Shown: piece by piece, positions 50,510 to 60,225 of the stretch
Layout of the letters: each line of letters opens with the position of its first letter
Position numbering within the stretch: position 1 is the first letter of the stretch
NCBI RefSeq assembly: GCF_900215335.1
Contig: NZ_OCMT01000004.1
Location: 722,987-786,986, forward strand
From: Pedobacter xixiisoli
GTDB taxonomy: Bacteria > Bacteroidota > Bacteroidia > Sphingobacteriales > Sphingobacteriaceae
Reading direction: 5' to 3'
DNA length: 64,000 nucleotides
Notes under the pieces: generated by a model
Seen by the model: the letters and a program-made list of their open reading frames with translations, nothing else
The model's database searches: none
Told to the model about the DNA's origin: nothing
Position numbers and translations under genes: made by a program

Positions 50510-51394
50510 ATGAAAGCATATATTTTTCCGGGGCAAGGTGCCCAGTTTGTAGGCATGGGCAAGGACTTGTACGAAAATAGTCCGCTGGCTAAAGAACTTT
50601 TTGAAAAAGCGAATGAAATTATCGGTTTCCGTATTAGCGACATTATGTTTAGCGGAACCGACGAAGAACTAAAACAAACTAACGTAACACAACCTGCAAT
50701 TTTCTTGCACTCGGTAATTTTAGCCAAAGTTTTAGGCGAAGATTTTAAACCAGAAATGGTTGCTGGTCACTCATTAGGTGAATTTTCTGCATTAGTTGCG
50801 GCAAACGCTTTATCTTTTGAAGATGGTTTGAAATTAGTGATTGCTCGTGCTAATGCCATGCAAAAAGCTTGTGAAGTACAACCATCAACCATGGCAGCTA
50901 TTTTAGGCTTGGCTGATGAAGTTGTAGAGCAAATTTGCGCTGGAATTGACGAGGTGGTAGTACCTGCAAATTACAATTGCCCGGGGCAGTTGGTAATTTC
51001 TGGTAGTATTGAAGGTATTGACAAAGCTTGTGAGCAATTAACTTCAGCAGGAGCAAAAAGAGCTCTGAAATTAAATGTAGGTGGTGCTTTCCATTCGCCA
51101 TTGATGGAGCCAGCAAAAGTAGAATTACAAGCAGCAATTGAGGCTACTAATATTAATGCGCCAGTTTGCCCGATTTACCAAAATGTAAATGCACAGCCAA
51201 CTGCTGATCCAGCGGTAATTAAAGAAAACTTAATTGCACAGTTAACTGGAGCTGTGAAATGGACGCAAACAGCAACAAATATGATTGCTGATGGTGGCAA
51301 CGATTTTGTGGAAGTTGGCCCAGGTAATGTATTACAGGGCTTGGTGAAAAAAGTGAGTAGAGAAGTACAAACTAGCAGCGCAAGCATCGTTTAG
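50510..51394 (+). CDS. fabD: Malonyl-CoA:ACP transacylase
   Basis: This 294-aa enzyme of fatty acid synthesis transfers malonyl from CoA to acyl carrier protein. FPGQGAQFVGMG opens the protein, the nucleophile Ser88 lies in AGHSLGEFSAL and the partner His195 in GGAFHSPLM. The length is near the usual 310 aa. No other fab gene is adjacent, and a heptad tract precedes the start. Confidence 0.95.
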   Translation: MKAYIFPGQGAQFVGMGKDLYENSPLAKELFEKANEIIGFRISDIMFSGTDEELKQTNVTQPAIFLHSVILAKVLGEDFKPEMVAGHSLGEFSALVAANALSFEDGLKLVIARANAMQKACEVQPSTMAAILGLADEVVEQICAGIDEVVVPANYNCPGQLVISGSIEGIDKACEQLTSAGAKRALKLNVGGAFHSPLMEPAKVELQAAIEATNINAPVCPIYQNVNAQPTADPAVIKENLIAQLTGAVKWTQTATNMIADGGNDFVEVGPGNVLQGLVKKVSREVQTSSASIV

Positions 51395-51411
51395 TTTTTT
51401 CAATATTTATT

Positions 51412-51527
51412 GGGGCTGTTTAAAGGTAAATCAACCATCGGCAGAAAAAGTTTCAAAGATGTATAACATCATCGCTTTTTCTGTGTTTATACGTTGGAAA
51501 TAAAGATTTTGCTTTTTACACAGCCCC
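51412..51527. repeat. Structured 116-nt element with nested inverted repeats
   Basis: Outer arms GGGGCTGT (51412-51419) and ACAGCCCC (51520-51527) enclose a second helix, CAGAAAAAG/CTTTTTCTG (51442-51450 and 51475-51483). A third helix lies inside it, GATG/CATC (51458-51461 and 51467-51470). The rest of the gap before the kinase gene is ordinary. It could be a dispersed palindromic element or a leader or small RNA; no second copy is seen here. Confidence 0.65.
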
Positions 51528-51562
51528 ATTTCTGTATATTTATATTTTAAAGCCAGCTCAGT

Positions 51563-54500
51563 TTGAATACAGGACTAAAAATTAGGTTATTGATGTTGTT
51601 GCTAGGGATATGTTGTTTTATCACAGCAATTTCCTTACGCAATTCAATTACTAAAAAAGACCTGTTGTTGCACGAAGCCAACGAGCTGCAAGAAAATCTG
51701 TTAGCAAGGGAAAGAATTATCTATGATTACCTTACATTCCCATCAAAGCTAGAAGACCTTAAGAAGTTTAGTGTAGACGAAAACTTAGCGAATAATTTTA
51801 CTTCTGCGTATAGACCCGCAGGAATCAATGTACTGGTCTATAGAAATAATCAGTTAGAGTATTGGAGTACTTACAAAGCTGTTCCCAAAAATGTAGATAG
51901 GTTAAAGGACGGAACTTCATTTGTGTTGCTCTCAAACGGTTATTACGAGCTAGTTAAAAAGACCTTAGGCGAATATATGTTCGTTTTTATTGTGACGGTT
52001 AAAACCCAGTATGCAATAGAAAATCAATATTTAAAAAATGAAATTTGGCCTGGCCTTTTTAATAATAATACGCTAGAGATAGCCTCTTTTACAGACAAAG
52101 AAACTACCGAGATCTTTAGCTTGAGCAAGGATTATCTTTTTACCGTAAAGCTAAGTAACAACTATACCGATAATATTTTTACTTCTGCCGAGCTATGGCT
52201 GTGGTTGGTAGGAACTTTATTTGTGAGTTTATTTGTAAACTCTTGTGGTTTATGGTTGGCCAAACATGGCAAGGTATTGCTCGGAACGCTCCTCGTTGCG
52301 GTTTATTTTATAGCCTTTAGAATACTAGACCTTAAATATTTTTGGTTTAACCATCAGTTTGATTTAAAGATATTTGACCCTACAATATACGCAGAAAGCG
52401 ATTTCCTTCCTTCATTGGGAGATTTGCTTTTGAATGTGTTGGCCTTTACTTGGATATGGATTTTCGTATATGCACATAGAAAAATGTATGTGTTGCCTAA
52501 CTGGATTGCGAAGATAAAAGTAGTGAACTACATCTTGTTCGCTTTAATTGCATTATTGTTGTCGTGGGTAGGTTTCTTGACCGAAAATCTGTTTTTTGGT
52601 TTAGTTTACTATTCTAAAATCGAGTTTAATATTAGTAATATCATCAATTTGGGATGGGTAAGTTGGTTAAGTATATTCATTTTATGCTTGGTCTGGCTAA
52701 ATATCTACCTGATGATTAATGCCATCGTTGTGCTGATGAAGCAGTTTGCGGTTGGTGCTAGAGAAAAGCTATTCGTTTTCCTACTTATCGTATTAGGTTT
52801 TACCATTTATAAAATAGCTACAGATTATACCGTATTTTATCTAGTTTATGCACTGCTAATTTTCATGGTTGCCTACAACAATCATATGCAAAATAGTAGG
52901 TTTTCTATTTCAGTAATGGCGGTTGTCTTCCTTTGCATGGCTACCATTACTTCTATTAAATACATTAGGTTTGAAGATGTAAAAGAGAGAAATACCCGAG
53001 CTGGGATAGCAGATAAGCTAATGTATCAAGATGATCCCAAAGTGATGAATGCCATTGAGCTTTTGGAACATGGTTTAACGTTAGACTCTCAGGTAGTTAG
53101 TTACTTTAAACAGCCGCTGCTGATACAAACCACAAACTTTCATAATTACATCTCTAAAAATTATTTGGATGGCTATTTGTCGCGTTTTGAATACAAAATG
53201 TTCGAATATAATAGTAGCGACCAATCTTTGAAAAGTGCCGAAAGCTTACCTATTAGCAAGTATAAGAACTTGGTGAAATATGGTGCGGTAAAAGCGCAGC
53301 AGGCAAATTATTTTTATCGCGTTAACGATACTTTCGGCTTCCAAAACTACTTTGGTATCATACCTGTATTTGATGGCGGGAACTTGCTAGGTACAATGGT
53401 GGTTGAGCTAACCTCAAGGCCATATGATTATAACACACTCTTCCCTGATTTATTAATAGATGGTAAGTTGAAAAGCGATGAAGATTTAAGTAAGTATTCA
53501 TTGGCTTTTTATAAAGAAAATCAGTTGTTCAGTCAGTCTGGTAGTTACGTTTACCCAATGGTAAATACTTATTTTAAAGGTGAACGCGACAGGATTGAGT
53601 TTATGAACGAGTATACTGCTGATTATTCATACAGTCATGCGGTATACAAACCTGCGAATAATCGCTTGGTTGTAATCAGTTTAGAAAAGGTAGATTTTAC
53701 CGTTAGATTGGCTACGCTTTCATTCTTCTTCCTTATTTTTATCATATTTGGAATTTTTGCATATATCATTGTTTGGCTGGTCATCAATATCAGCGATAGC
53801 CGTGGAGGCATATTCAATATCAACAGATATTTGATGATTAATGCCAACAAAATCCTTTATAAAACTCGTATTCAGTTTTCTATTGTACTTTCTGTAGTGG
53901 CTACTTTGGTAATTGTTGGATGGACGACTTTTTTCAACATCAAAAGCCAATATTTAGAGCAACAAACTGAACAGGTAAGAGAAAAGGTTAGAAAGGTACA
54001 ATTGGCTTACGAAAAACAAATTGCCTTGGCCGGAACCATCAGCAACAATAGTGAAGCTCAATTTGAATTTAATCAGTTTGCTGACGTCAATGGAATCTAT
54101 CTTAACTTGTATGATATCAACGGTAATCTGTATTTAACTACTTTGCCTAGAATATATGATTTGGGTATTATTGGACGTAAAATGGGACCAACGGCTTACA
54201 TGCAATTGGCAGTGCAACAAAAATCAGAGTTCATTAATCCTTCAGAAAAAATAGGAACATTTAGTTATGCTGCGGCTTATGCGCCGGTAAGAAACGCTGA
54301 TAATCAAACTATCGCCTATATCAGCATTCCTTATTATTCAAATGAGGAAGATTACCAAGCTCGAATTGGTCTGTTCATCAATACTTTAATTAATATATAT
54401 GCACTCGTTTTTGTGTTGATTGGCGTGTTGGCTGTTTTCTTGGCAAATCAGATCACTAGTCCGCTAACCTTCATTCAGGAAAATATCCGTAGAACGAAAT

Positions 54501-55291
54501 TGGGGCAGGCAAACCAGCCACTTGTTTGGCACCGACAGGATGAAATTGGTGTGCTTATTAAGGAATATAACAAGATGATTGCAGAGCTAGAAATTAGTGC
54601 CAATAAGCTGGCTCGCAGTGAAAGGGAAAGTGCATGGCGTGAGATGGCTAAGCAAGTAGCGCATGAAATTAAAAATCCGCTGACACCTTTAAAGTTGGGG
54701 GTGCAATTGTTGGAGAAATCTTGGAGGGAGAAGGACCCAAATTTTGAGAAGAAGTTTGCTAGTTTTAATAAGTCTTTTGTTGAGCAGATTGATAGTTTAG
54801 CTACCATTGCTTCAGAGTTTTCAAACTTTGCCAAAATGCCTGATACCAAATTGGAACACATTGCGTTGGTGCCAATTATTGAGCAGGCTAAAGAAGTTTT
54901 CAGTTCTATGGACCATGTCGAAATCCACATCTTAAATAGAAGTAATGTAGAGCTTTTAGTGCTAGGAGATAAGGATCAGCTGTTACGTTCGTTTAATAAC
55001 TTGTTGAAGAATGCAATAGAAGCCGCCGATGGCAAGGAGAAATGTGTCATCAAAATACATATTGCCAATGATGAAAAACAAGCCTTTGTAGAGGTGGAAG
55101 ACAATGGAAAAGGAATTGACCCAAGTTTGCACAGTAGCATTTTTAGGGCTAATTTTACCACCAAGTCTTCTGGCACAGGTTTGGGCTTGGCGTTTGTAAA
55201 GCAAGCTATAGAAAACGCTGGCGGAAAAGTTGAATTTACATCAGTATTAAACAATGGAACCATCTTCTATCTTAGCTTTCCTTTGGTGTAA
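51563..55291 (+). CDS. Giant membrane sensor histidine kinase (NtrY-like)
   Basis: This 1242-aa kinase has one membrane helix at 8-26, an external domain at about 27-200, a polytopic block at about 210-470 and a second external domain at about 475-710. Further helices near 713-743 and 768-790 precede a third sensor region (790-945). A final helix, HAMP (about 965-1020), His1034 in VAHEIKNPL and an HATPase_c domain (about 1130-1242, GTGLGLAFV) follow. The NtrY-like kinase core is clear, but no response regulator is adjacent. The start is probably TTG at 51563; TATATTTA at 51535 may be its -7 box. The stop codon overlaps the next ATG by one base. Confidence 0.88.
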   Translation: MNTGLKIRLLMLLLGICCFITAISLRNSITKKDLLLHEANELQENLLARERIIYDYLTFPSKLEDLKKFSVDENLANNFTSAYRPAGINVLVYRNNQLEYWSTYKAVPKNVDRLKDGTSFVLLSNGYYELVKKTLGEYMFVFIVTVKTQYAIENQYLKNEIWPGLFNNNTLEIASFTDKETTEIFSLSKDYLFTVKLSNNYTDNIFTSAELWLWLVGTLFVSLFVNSCGLWLAKHGKVLLGTLLVAVYFIAFRILDLKYFWFNHQFDLKIFDPTIYAESDFLPSLGDLLLNVLAFTWIWIFVYAHRKMYVLPNWIAKIKVVNYILFALIALLLSWVGFLTENLFFGLVYYSKIEFNISNIINLGWVSWLSIFILCLVWLNIYLMINAIVVLMKQFAVGAREKLFVFLLIVLGFTIYKIATDYTVFYLVYALLIFMVAYNNHMQNSRFSISVMAVVFLCMATITSIKYIRFEDVKERNTRAGIADKLMYQDDPKVMNAIELLEHGLTLDSQVVSYFKQPLLIQTTNFHNYISKNYLDGYLSRFEYKMFEYNSSDQSLKSAESLPISKYKNLVKYGAVKAQQANYFYRVNDTFGFQNYFGIIPVFDGGNLLGTMVVELTSRPYDYNTLFPDLLIDGKLKSDEDLSKYSLAFYKENQLFSQSGSYVYPMVNTYFKGERDRIEFMNEYTADYSYSHAVYKPANNRLVVISLEKVDFTVRLATLSFFFLIFIIFGIFAYIIVWLVINISDSRGGIFNINRYLMINANKILYKTRIQFSIVLSVVATLVIVGWTTFFNIKSQYLEQQTEQVREKVRKVQLAYEKQIALAGTISNNSEAQFEFNQFADVNGIYLNLYDINGNLYLTTLPRIYDLGIIGRKMGPTAYMQLAVQQKSEFINPSEKIGTFSYAAAYAPVRNADNQTIAYISIPYYSNEEDYQARIGLFINTLINIYALVFVLIGVLAVFLANQITSPLTFIQENIRRTKLGQANQPLVWHRQDEIGVLIKEYNKMIAELEISANKLARSERESAWREMAKQVAHEIKNPLTPLKLGVQLLEKSWREKDPNFEKKFASFNKSFVEQIDSLATIASEFSNFAKMPDTKLEHIALVPIIEQAKEVFSSMDHVEIHILNRSNVELLVLGDKDQLLRSFNNLLKNAIEAADGKEKCVIKIHIANDEKQAFVEVEDNGKGIDPSLHSSIFRANFTTKSSGTGLGLAFVKQAIENAGGKVEFTSVLNNGTIFYLSFPLV

Positions 55292-58200
55292 TGGTGCTTA
55301 GGGTTTGCCTCATATCGCTTTTAGTGATTTTGGTAAACACTGGATTAAGAGCACAGCTGAATACCAACCAACGCATTAAAAAAATTACAGCCACCAACAA
55401 AATTATCGCTTTGGATAGTTTGAGTATGGTGCCGCAATCGGTTAAAGTTCATTACAATGCCAACGTTCAGGTAGATACTTCTCTTTATCAGATAGATTAT
55501 GCCAAAGCTACTTTTTTATGGAAAGGGGCAGAGGGTATTGAGCTTACCTTGAACTATAAAATATTTCCAATTTTATTTTCTAAAAGCTATTATCATAAAG
55601 ATGTGAAGCTGATTGAGCAGTTGCCGATAGATAATAGCAGTTTCTATAGTTATAAGCCGCAAGCAGTAGAAAATACGCTCTTTTCGATGAAAGGCTTAAA
55701 CAAGAGTGGAAGTATTTCGCGAGGGATTATGTTCGGTAATAACCAAAATCTTTCGGTAAACTCTAATATGGTATTGCAAATGTCGGGTAAAATTGGAAAT
55801 GACATCGAGATTTTAGCTGCTATTTCCGATGACAACCTACCTATACAGCCTGAAGGAAATACCCAACAACTGAACGAATTTGACCGAGTGTTTGTGCAAA
55901 TCAAAAAAGATAGCACAGTACTTACCGCTGGAGACTACGAGTTGAAACGTCCGAATAGTTATTTCATGAATTTTTATAAACGCACCCAAGGTGCCATGAT
56001 TAGCCATGATTTTAAAACGGAGAAAGGCATTAGGTACAGTACTACCGTCGCAGCAGCGGTGGCTAAAGGTCGCTCAGCCCGAAATCAGATTATTGGTCAG
56101 GAAGGAAATCAGGGGCCTTATCGTTTAACGGGCAATAATGGTGAAACCTATATCGTGGTGATTGCTGGTACAGAACGTGTTTTTATTGATGGCGTGGCTT
56201 TAGTACGAGGTCAGGATAACGATTATATTATCGATTACAATACCGCCGAAATTACCTTTACTGCCAAGCAACTCATCAATTTAAATTCTCGTATCTCCGT
56301 AGAATTCGAATATTCTGATAAAAATTATTCCCGCTCGCTAACCTATTTAAGTCAGCAGATAGAAACAGATCAATTGGCTTTTCGATTGAACTATTATAAC
56401 GAAAAGGATAACAGAAACCAACCTTTTTTGCAAACGCTGAATGATGAGCAAAAGCAGTTCATGGCTACCTTAGGTCGTGATATTTCGCAGGCTTATTACC
56501 CTAACGTTACCGAAGTTCCTTTTAATGAGAATGAGATCCTGTATGAACGATTAACTTCTGTAGGAGGCATTGAATATTATCGATACGCTACTGAACCGAC
56601 GTTAGCTAAATATCGAGTTGGCTTTTCGTACATCGGCGAAGGACGAGGAAATTATCGTATCAATAGCCAATCGGCAGCTAATGGTAAGGTTTACGAATTT
56701 GTAGAGCCTGTAAGTGGAGTGATGCAGGGAAGTTACGAGCCCATCACTTTGTTGGTTACGCCTAAACAACAACAACTAATTACAGTGGCTGCTGATTTTA
56801 AGCCGAAGAAGCAAAGTCTTTTCAGTACCGAATTTGCCATTAGCAACAATAATGTCAACCTGTTTGCCGATAAAAGTGCAGCTAACACTTCTGGCTATGG
56901 ATTAAAATTAGAAGCCTTACATCCCATTTTATTAAATGATAAAGGTTTGAAGTTAAACACCTCTGCCAATTACGAATATGTAAGCAGAACTTTCAAACCG
57001 ATAGAACGCTATAGAACGGTGGAGTTTAACCGTGATTTTAACCTAGACGCCATTACTACAGAAGCAACCGAACATCTTTTTTCGGCAGGCTTACAATTGT
57101 TTAAAAAGGAAAACCAAAATATAGGCTATACACTTAATACGTTTACTAGAGAAGGACAATATCAAGGTTATCTGCATAGGGTTAATGGTTTGTACAAAGC
57201 AGGTAAATATGGTTTTAAATACGATGGAAGTTTGCTTAATTCTGATGCCACAGCAAATGATGGAACTTTCTTTAAGCATTACTTAGATGCTAATCGAGAG
57301 GTGTTTAATCTCGTGGCCGGATTTGTATTTGAACAGCAGCAAAATACCACTGCCCATAAACAAACCGATGCCCTGACAGGAAATAGTTTCTCCTATAGCA
57401 TTTACAAATTATATCTGCAGAGCAAAGCTAGCCAAAGCAATCGCTATAAAATTGACTACAGCTTTCGTCAAGACCAATTACCTCGTGGAACTGAATTGTT
57501 GAACAGTTCGCACTCGCAAAGTGTAAACGTAGGTGTAGATTTAACCAAGAATGTAAATTCAATCTTGAGGTTAACAGCGGGTTACCGTAAAACGGGATAT
57601 GAAAATGGATTTGCTTCCGTAAACAATGATGAAAGCTTAGTAGGTAGATTAGATTATAACCTCAATGCGATGAAAGGCTTTATCAACACTTCCATTTACT
57701 ACGAGGTGGGCAATGGGCAAGAGCCTAGAAGAGAAATTACCTATTTAGAAGTTTTGCCCGGACAAGGAATTTACGCTTGGAATGATTATAATGGAAATGG
57801 TATCAAGGAACTAAACGAATTTGAGATTTCTCGTTTCCCAGACCAAGCCAAATATATCCGTATTTTTACCGCTGGAACAGAATATGTTCGTACTAATTTC
57901 ACCGGCGTAAATCAGAGTATTCGTATTACGCCAAGTGCCATTTTAAAAGGCGGCAAAGGCTTTCAAAAATTTGTAAGCAGATTTACCAACCAACTTTCCT
58001 ATAAAATAGATAGAAAGATTTTAGCAAGTGATGGCTTCGAGGTTTACAATCCTTTTCATACGGGTATAGACGCTGCAAATCTCATTTCTTTAAGTTCTTT
58101 TTTAAGGAATACACTTTTCTTTAATCGCAGTAATCCGAAGTTTGGTGTAGATTTTAATTATTTAGCGGATGGAGGTAAAAGCTTTTTGAGCAATGGATTT

Positions 58201-58737
58201 GATAGCCGTAAACGCAACGAAAGAGGACTGAGGATAAGAACCTCTCCTGTGAGAAGTACCAATATCAATTTCACGGTTAATCAAGGAAATAAGAATTACA
58301 ATTCGGAGCTTTTTGCGCAGCGTAATTACCAAATCAATTACTTTGAGCTTTTACCAGAATTTAATTACCAGTTCAGCACCGATTTAAGATTGACATTTGC
58401 TGGCGTTTATGGAAGTCAGCGTAATGCTAGCGAGTTTGGTGGAGAGAAGAACCAGAATGTTACTTTTACTACGGAGACTCGCTATAATGTGCTTAAAAAA
58501 GGCGTGTTGACTGGTAAAGTGAGCTATATCAATAATCAATTTACAGGAGAAAGCAACAGTACCATTGGTTACGAAATGCTATCGGGTTTACAGATTGGAA
58601 ATAATTATACTTGGGGTTTGGGCTTGCAGCGCACGATCGGTAATGGTATACAGTTAAACATTAGTTATGAAGGTCGTAAATCTCCACAAGTTAATGTAGT
58701 GCATACAGGTAATATGCAGGTAAGGGCTTATTTTTAG
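55291..58737 (+). CDS. Large outer-membrane beta-barrel protein of unknown function
   Basis: This 1148-aa exported protein has a signal peptide of about 21 residues ending LRAQ. Residues 60-350 are beta-rich, with GPYRLTGNNGETYIVVIAGT and VFIDGVALVRGQDNDYIIDY. The remainder has the alternating pattern of a large barrel and ends in phenylalanine (QVRAYF), typical of outer-membrane insertion. An EF-hand-like segment DYNGNGIKELNEFE occurs near 830; I recall a similar motif in SprA-like proteins, though no homology is claimed. The one-base overlap with the kinase gene implies coupled translation and a shared function, such as signal input from the surface. Confidence 0.75.
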   Translation: MVLRVCLISLLVILVNTGLRAQLNTNQRIKKITATNKIIALDSLSMVPQSVKVHYNANVQVDTSLYQIDYAKATFLWKGAEGIELTLNYKIFPILFSKSYYHKDVKLIEQLPIDNSSFYSYKPQAVENTLFSMKGLNKSGSISRGIMFGNNQNLSVNSNMVLQMSGKIGNDIEILAAISDDNLPIQPEGNTQQLNEFDRVFVQIKKDSTVLTAGDYELKRPNSYFMNFYKRTQGAMISHDFKTEKGIRYSTTVAAAVAKGRSARNQIIGQEGNQGPYRLTGNNGETYIVVIAGTERVFIDGVALVRGQDNDYIIDYNTAEITFTAKQLINLNSRISVEFEYSDKNYSRSLTYLSQQIETDQLAFRLNYYNEKDNRNQPFLQTLNDEQKQFMATLGRDISQAYYPNVTEVPFNENEILYERLTSVGGIEYYRYATEPTLAKYRVGFSYIGEGRGNYRINSQSAANGKVYEFVEPVSGVMQGSYEPITLLVTPKQQQLITVAADFKPKKQSLFSTEFAISNNNVNLFADKSAANTSGYGLKLEALHPILLNDKGLKLNTSANYEYVSRTFKPIERYRTVEFNRDFNLDAITTEATEHLFSAGLQLFKKENQNIGYTLNTFTREGQYQGYLHRVNGLYKAGKYGFKYDGSLLNSDATANDGTFFKHYLDANREVFNLVAGFVFEQQQNTTAHKQTDALTGNSFSYSIYKLYLQSKASQSNRYKIDYSFRQDQLPRGTELLNSSHSQSVNVGVDLTKNVNSILRLTAGYRKTGYENGFASVNNDESLVGRLDYNLNAMKGFINTSIYYEVGNGQEPRREITYLEVLPGQGIYAWNDYNGNGIKELNEFEISRFPDQAKYIRIFTAGTEYVRTNFTGVNQSIRITPSAILKGGKGFQKFVSRFTNQLSYKIDRKILASDGFEVYNPFHTGIDAANLISLSSFLRNTLFFNRSNPKFGVDFNYLADGGKSFLSNGFDSRKRNERGLRIRTSPVRSTNINFTVNQGNKNYNSELFAQRNYQINYFELLPEFNYQFSTDLRLTFAGVYGSQRNASEFGGEKNQNVTFTTETRYNVLKKGVLTGKVSYINNQFTGESNSTIGYEMLSGLQIGNNYTWGLGLQRTIGNGIQLNISYEGRKSPQVNVVHTGNMQVRAYF

Positions 58738-58747
58738 AAATCTTTCC

Positions 58748-58856
58748 GTCATTTCGACGATAGGAGAAATCTTTGAAGAGGACAAGGTATCTTTGTTTAG
58801 ATAGAAATTACAAAGTTCAAAGATTTCTCCGCTCGCTATACTGCGGTCGAAATGAC
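58748..58856. repeat. MITE-like element of the GTCATTTCGA family
   Basis: GTCATTTCGA (58748-58757) and TCGAAATGAC (58847-58856) form the ends, and an internal 15-bp pair GGAGAAATCTTTGAA (58763-58777) with its exact complement (58816-58830) makes a long hairpin. It lies 11 bp after the barrel gene and before a convergent gene, so it may also end transcription. Confidence 0.88.
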
Positions 58857-58865
58857 GATAAAAAT

Positions 58866-59297
58866 TTACTTCCCCTCCTTATTATAACTCATCATCCAGT
58901 TAATTCCGAATTTATCGGTTAGCATGCCGAAATAATCTCCCCAAAAAGTGTCCATTAGTGGCATGGTAATTTGTCCATCTGTACTCAAAAAATTAAAAAT
59001 TCGGTCGGCTTCTTCTCTGCTGTGTGCAGAAATAGAAACTGCAAAATTGTTTCCTTGCTTAAAAGTTGGAGCCCAGTCGCCGCCTACATCACTGCCCATT
59101 AAAACAGAACTTCCAATAGGTAATGATACGTGCATCACTTTGTTTTTATCGGTTTCTGGTACTTTATAGTCTTCGCTTGAAGGCATTTCTCCAAAACGAC
59201 CGATGTAGGTAAATTCGCCGCCAAATACTGATTTGTAAAAATTGAATGCCTCTTCGCAGTTTCCATTGAAGTTTAAGTAGGTGTTGGTTGTTGTCAT
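58866..59297 (-). CDS. VOC-family (PhnB-like) protein
   Basis: This 143-aa protein of the vicinal oxygen chelate fold matches the PhnB-type group, with the opening YLNFNGNCEEAFNFYKSVFG, GSSVLMGSD, and the C-terminal DTFWGDYFGMLTDKFGINWM. Such proteins are often annotated as glyoxalase or antibiotic-resistance relatives, but the substrate is unknown. It is a single-gene unit. Confidence 0.88.
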   Translation of the reverse strand: MTTTNTYLNFNGNCEEAFNFYKSVFGGEFTYIGRFGEMPSSEDYKVPETDKNKVMHVSLPIGSSVLMGSDVGGDWAPTFKQGNNFAVSISAHSREEADRIFNFLSTDGQITMPLMDTFWGDYFGMLTDKFGINWMMSYNKEGK

Positions 59298-59431
59298 AAG
59301 ATTCTAAAATTTGGTTACCTAAACTTATACAATTAAATCAGTAAAAATGTTAGCGAAGCTTTAAATTTCGATTAAACAAATTAGCGTCGTATCTATAATA
59401 CTGCTATGATGAGTTTGATAAATAACTTCTA

Positions 59432-60187
59432 TTATTTAGTTGGTAAACCTAAATTTGTATAGTCCCAAGCTCTATCGGCAGAAACTTGCCACTCACTATC
59501 TACAGCTGTAGTGCCTTTAGCCTTGTTCCAATCTGTTGTGGGGTTATTTACTGTAGCTTTTCTGAAGAAAGTCCTATTTCGGGTATCAGTTTCGCCAGCG
59601 ATGGTCCACACGAAGTTGTTACGTGCGCTGCTAGAACCAGTACTGGTTACCCTAGCCACTTGCGGACTGCCAAATACGTCAATAATTTTGTAGTTGGCCG
59701 TTCCCAAAACAATAGTTCCGGCAGCATCTTTTTTAAGTAAGGCGATAGCACTGTTGCCGCTTAATTGCAGAGGATTGCTTGCATTTGTAGATGTTCCCCA
59801 AGTTATGTCTCTTTTTATCACTGTGGCATCTGCAGATTGAGCGGCAATTACATAGCATTTGCTTTTATCTAATTTTGATGTCAACACTAAAAAATTGCCT
59901 GCAGGAAATGTCCAATCTGTCAATGTAGCAGCATCTGTTGTTGCGAAATAGCCTATGGCATAATTGCTTAAATCAATACTTTCATTTGTGCCATTATAAA
60001 TCTCTACGTAGTGAGGTCTAGTTCCGTTTGCATTAGCATCCGTATTTATCGCCGTTGATATTTCGGAAATCAACAAATCTGAATTTCCTGCTGGCGATGG
60101 AGGAGCTATAGGTGTAAATTCTATTTCCGAAGAGCAACCAAATGCAGTTGCAATACTTAAAAGTAGGACTGGAATATATCTTTTCAT
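59432..60187 (-). CDS. Lamin-tail-domain lipoprotein
   Basis: This 251-aa lipoprotein has a lipobox around AFGC (Cys18) and a proline-rich linker. A lamin tail (LTD) domain follows at about 38-170, with LLISEISTAIN and HYVEIYNGTNESIDLSNYAIG. LTD domains in Bacteroidota are found in extracellular proteins and often bind surfaces or cations. No T9SS tail is seen, so it is probably lipid-anchored. It is the last gene of the hydrolase-porin-porin operon, 38 bp after the second porin. Confidence 0.8.
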   Translation of the reverse strand: MKRYIPVLLLSIATAFGCSSEIEFTPIAPPSPAGNSDLLISEISTAINTDANANGTRPHYVEIYNGTNESIDLSNYAIGYFATTDAATLTDWTFPAGNFLVLTSKLDKSKCYVIAAQSADATVIKRDITWGTSTNASNPLQLSGNSAIALLKKDAAGTIVLGTANYKIIDVFGSPQVARVTSTGSSSARNNFVWTIAGETDTRNRTFFRKATVNNPTTDWNKAKGTTAVDSEWQVSADRAWDYTNLGLPTK

Positions 60188-60225
60188 GTCTTGTATTTTT
60201 ATGTTAGTAAACGATTTTCAATTCC

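Noticed and set aside
59432..60187. T9SS cargo status for the lamin-tail protein
   Set aside because: There is no C-terminal sorting domain, and a lipobox cysteine is present, so lipid anchoring is more likely.
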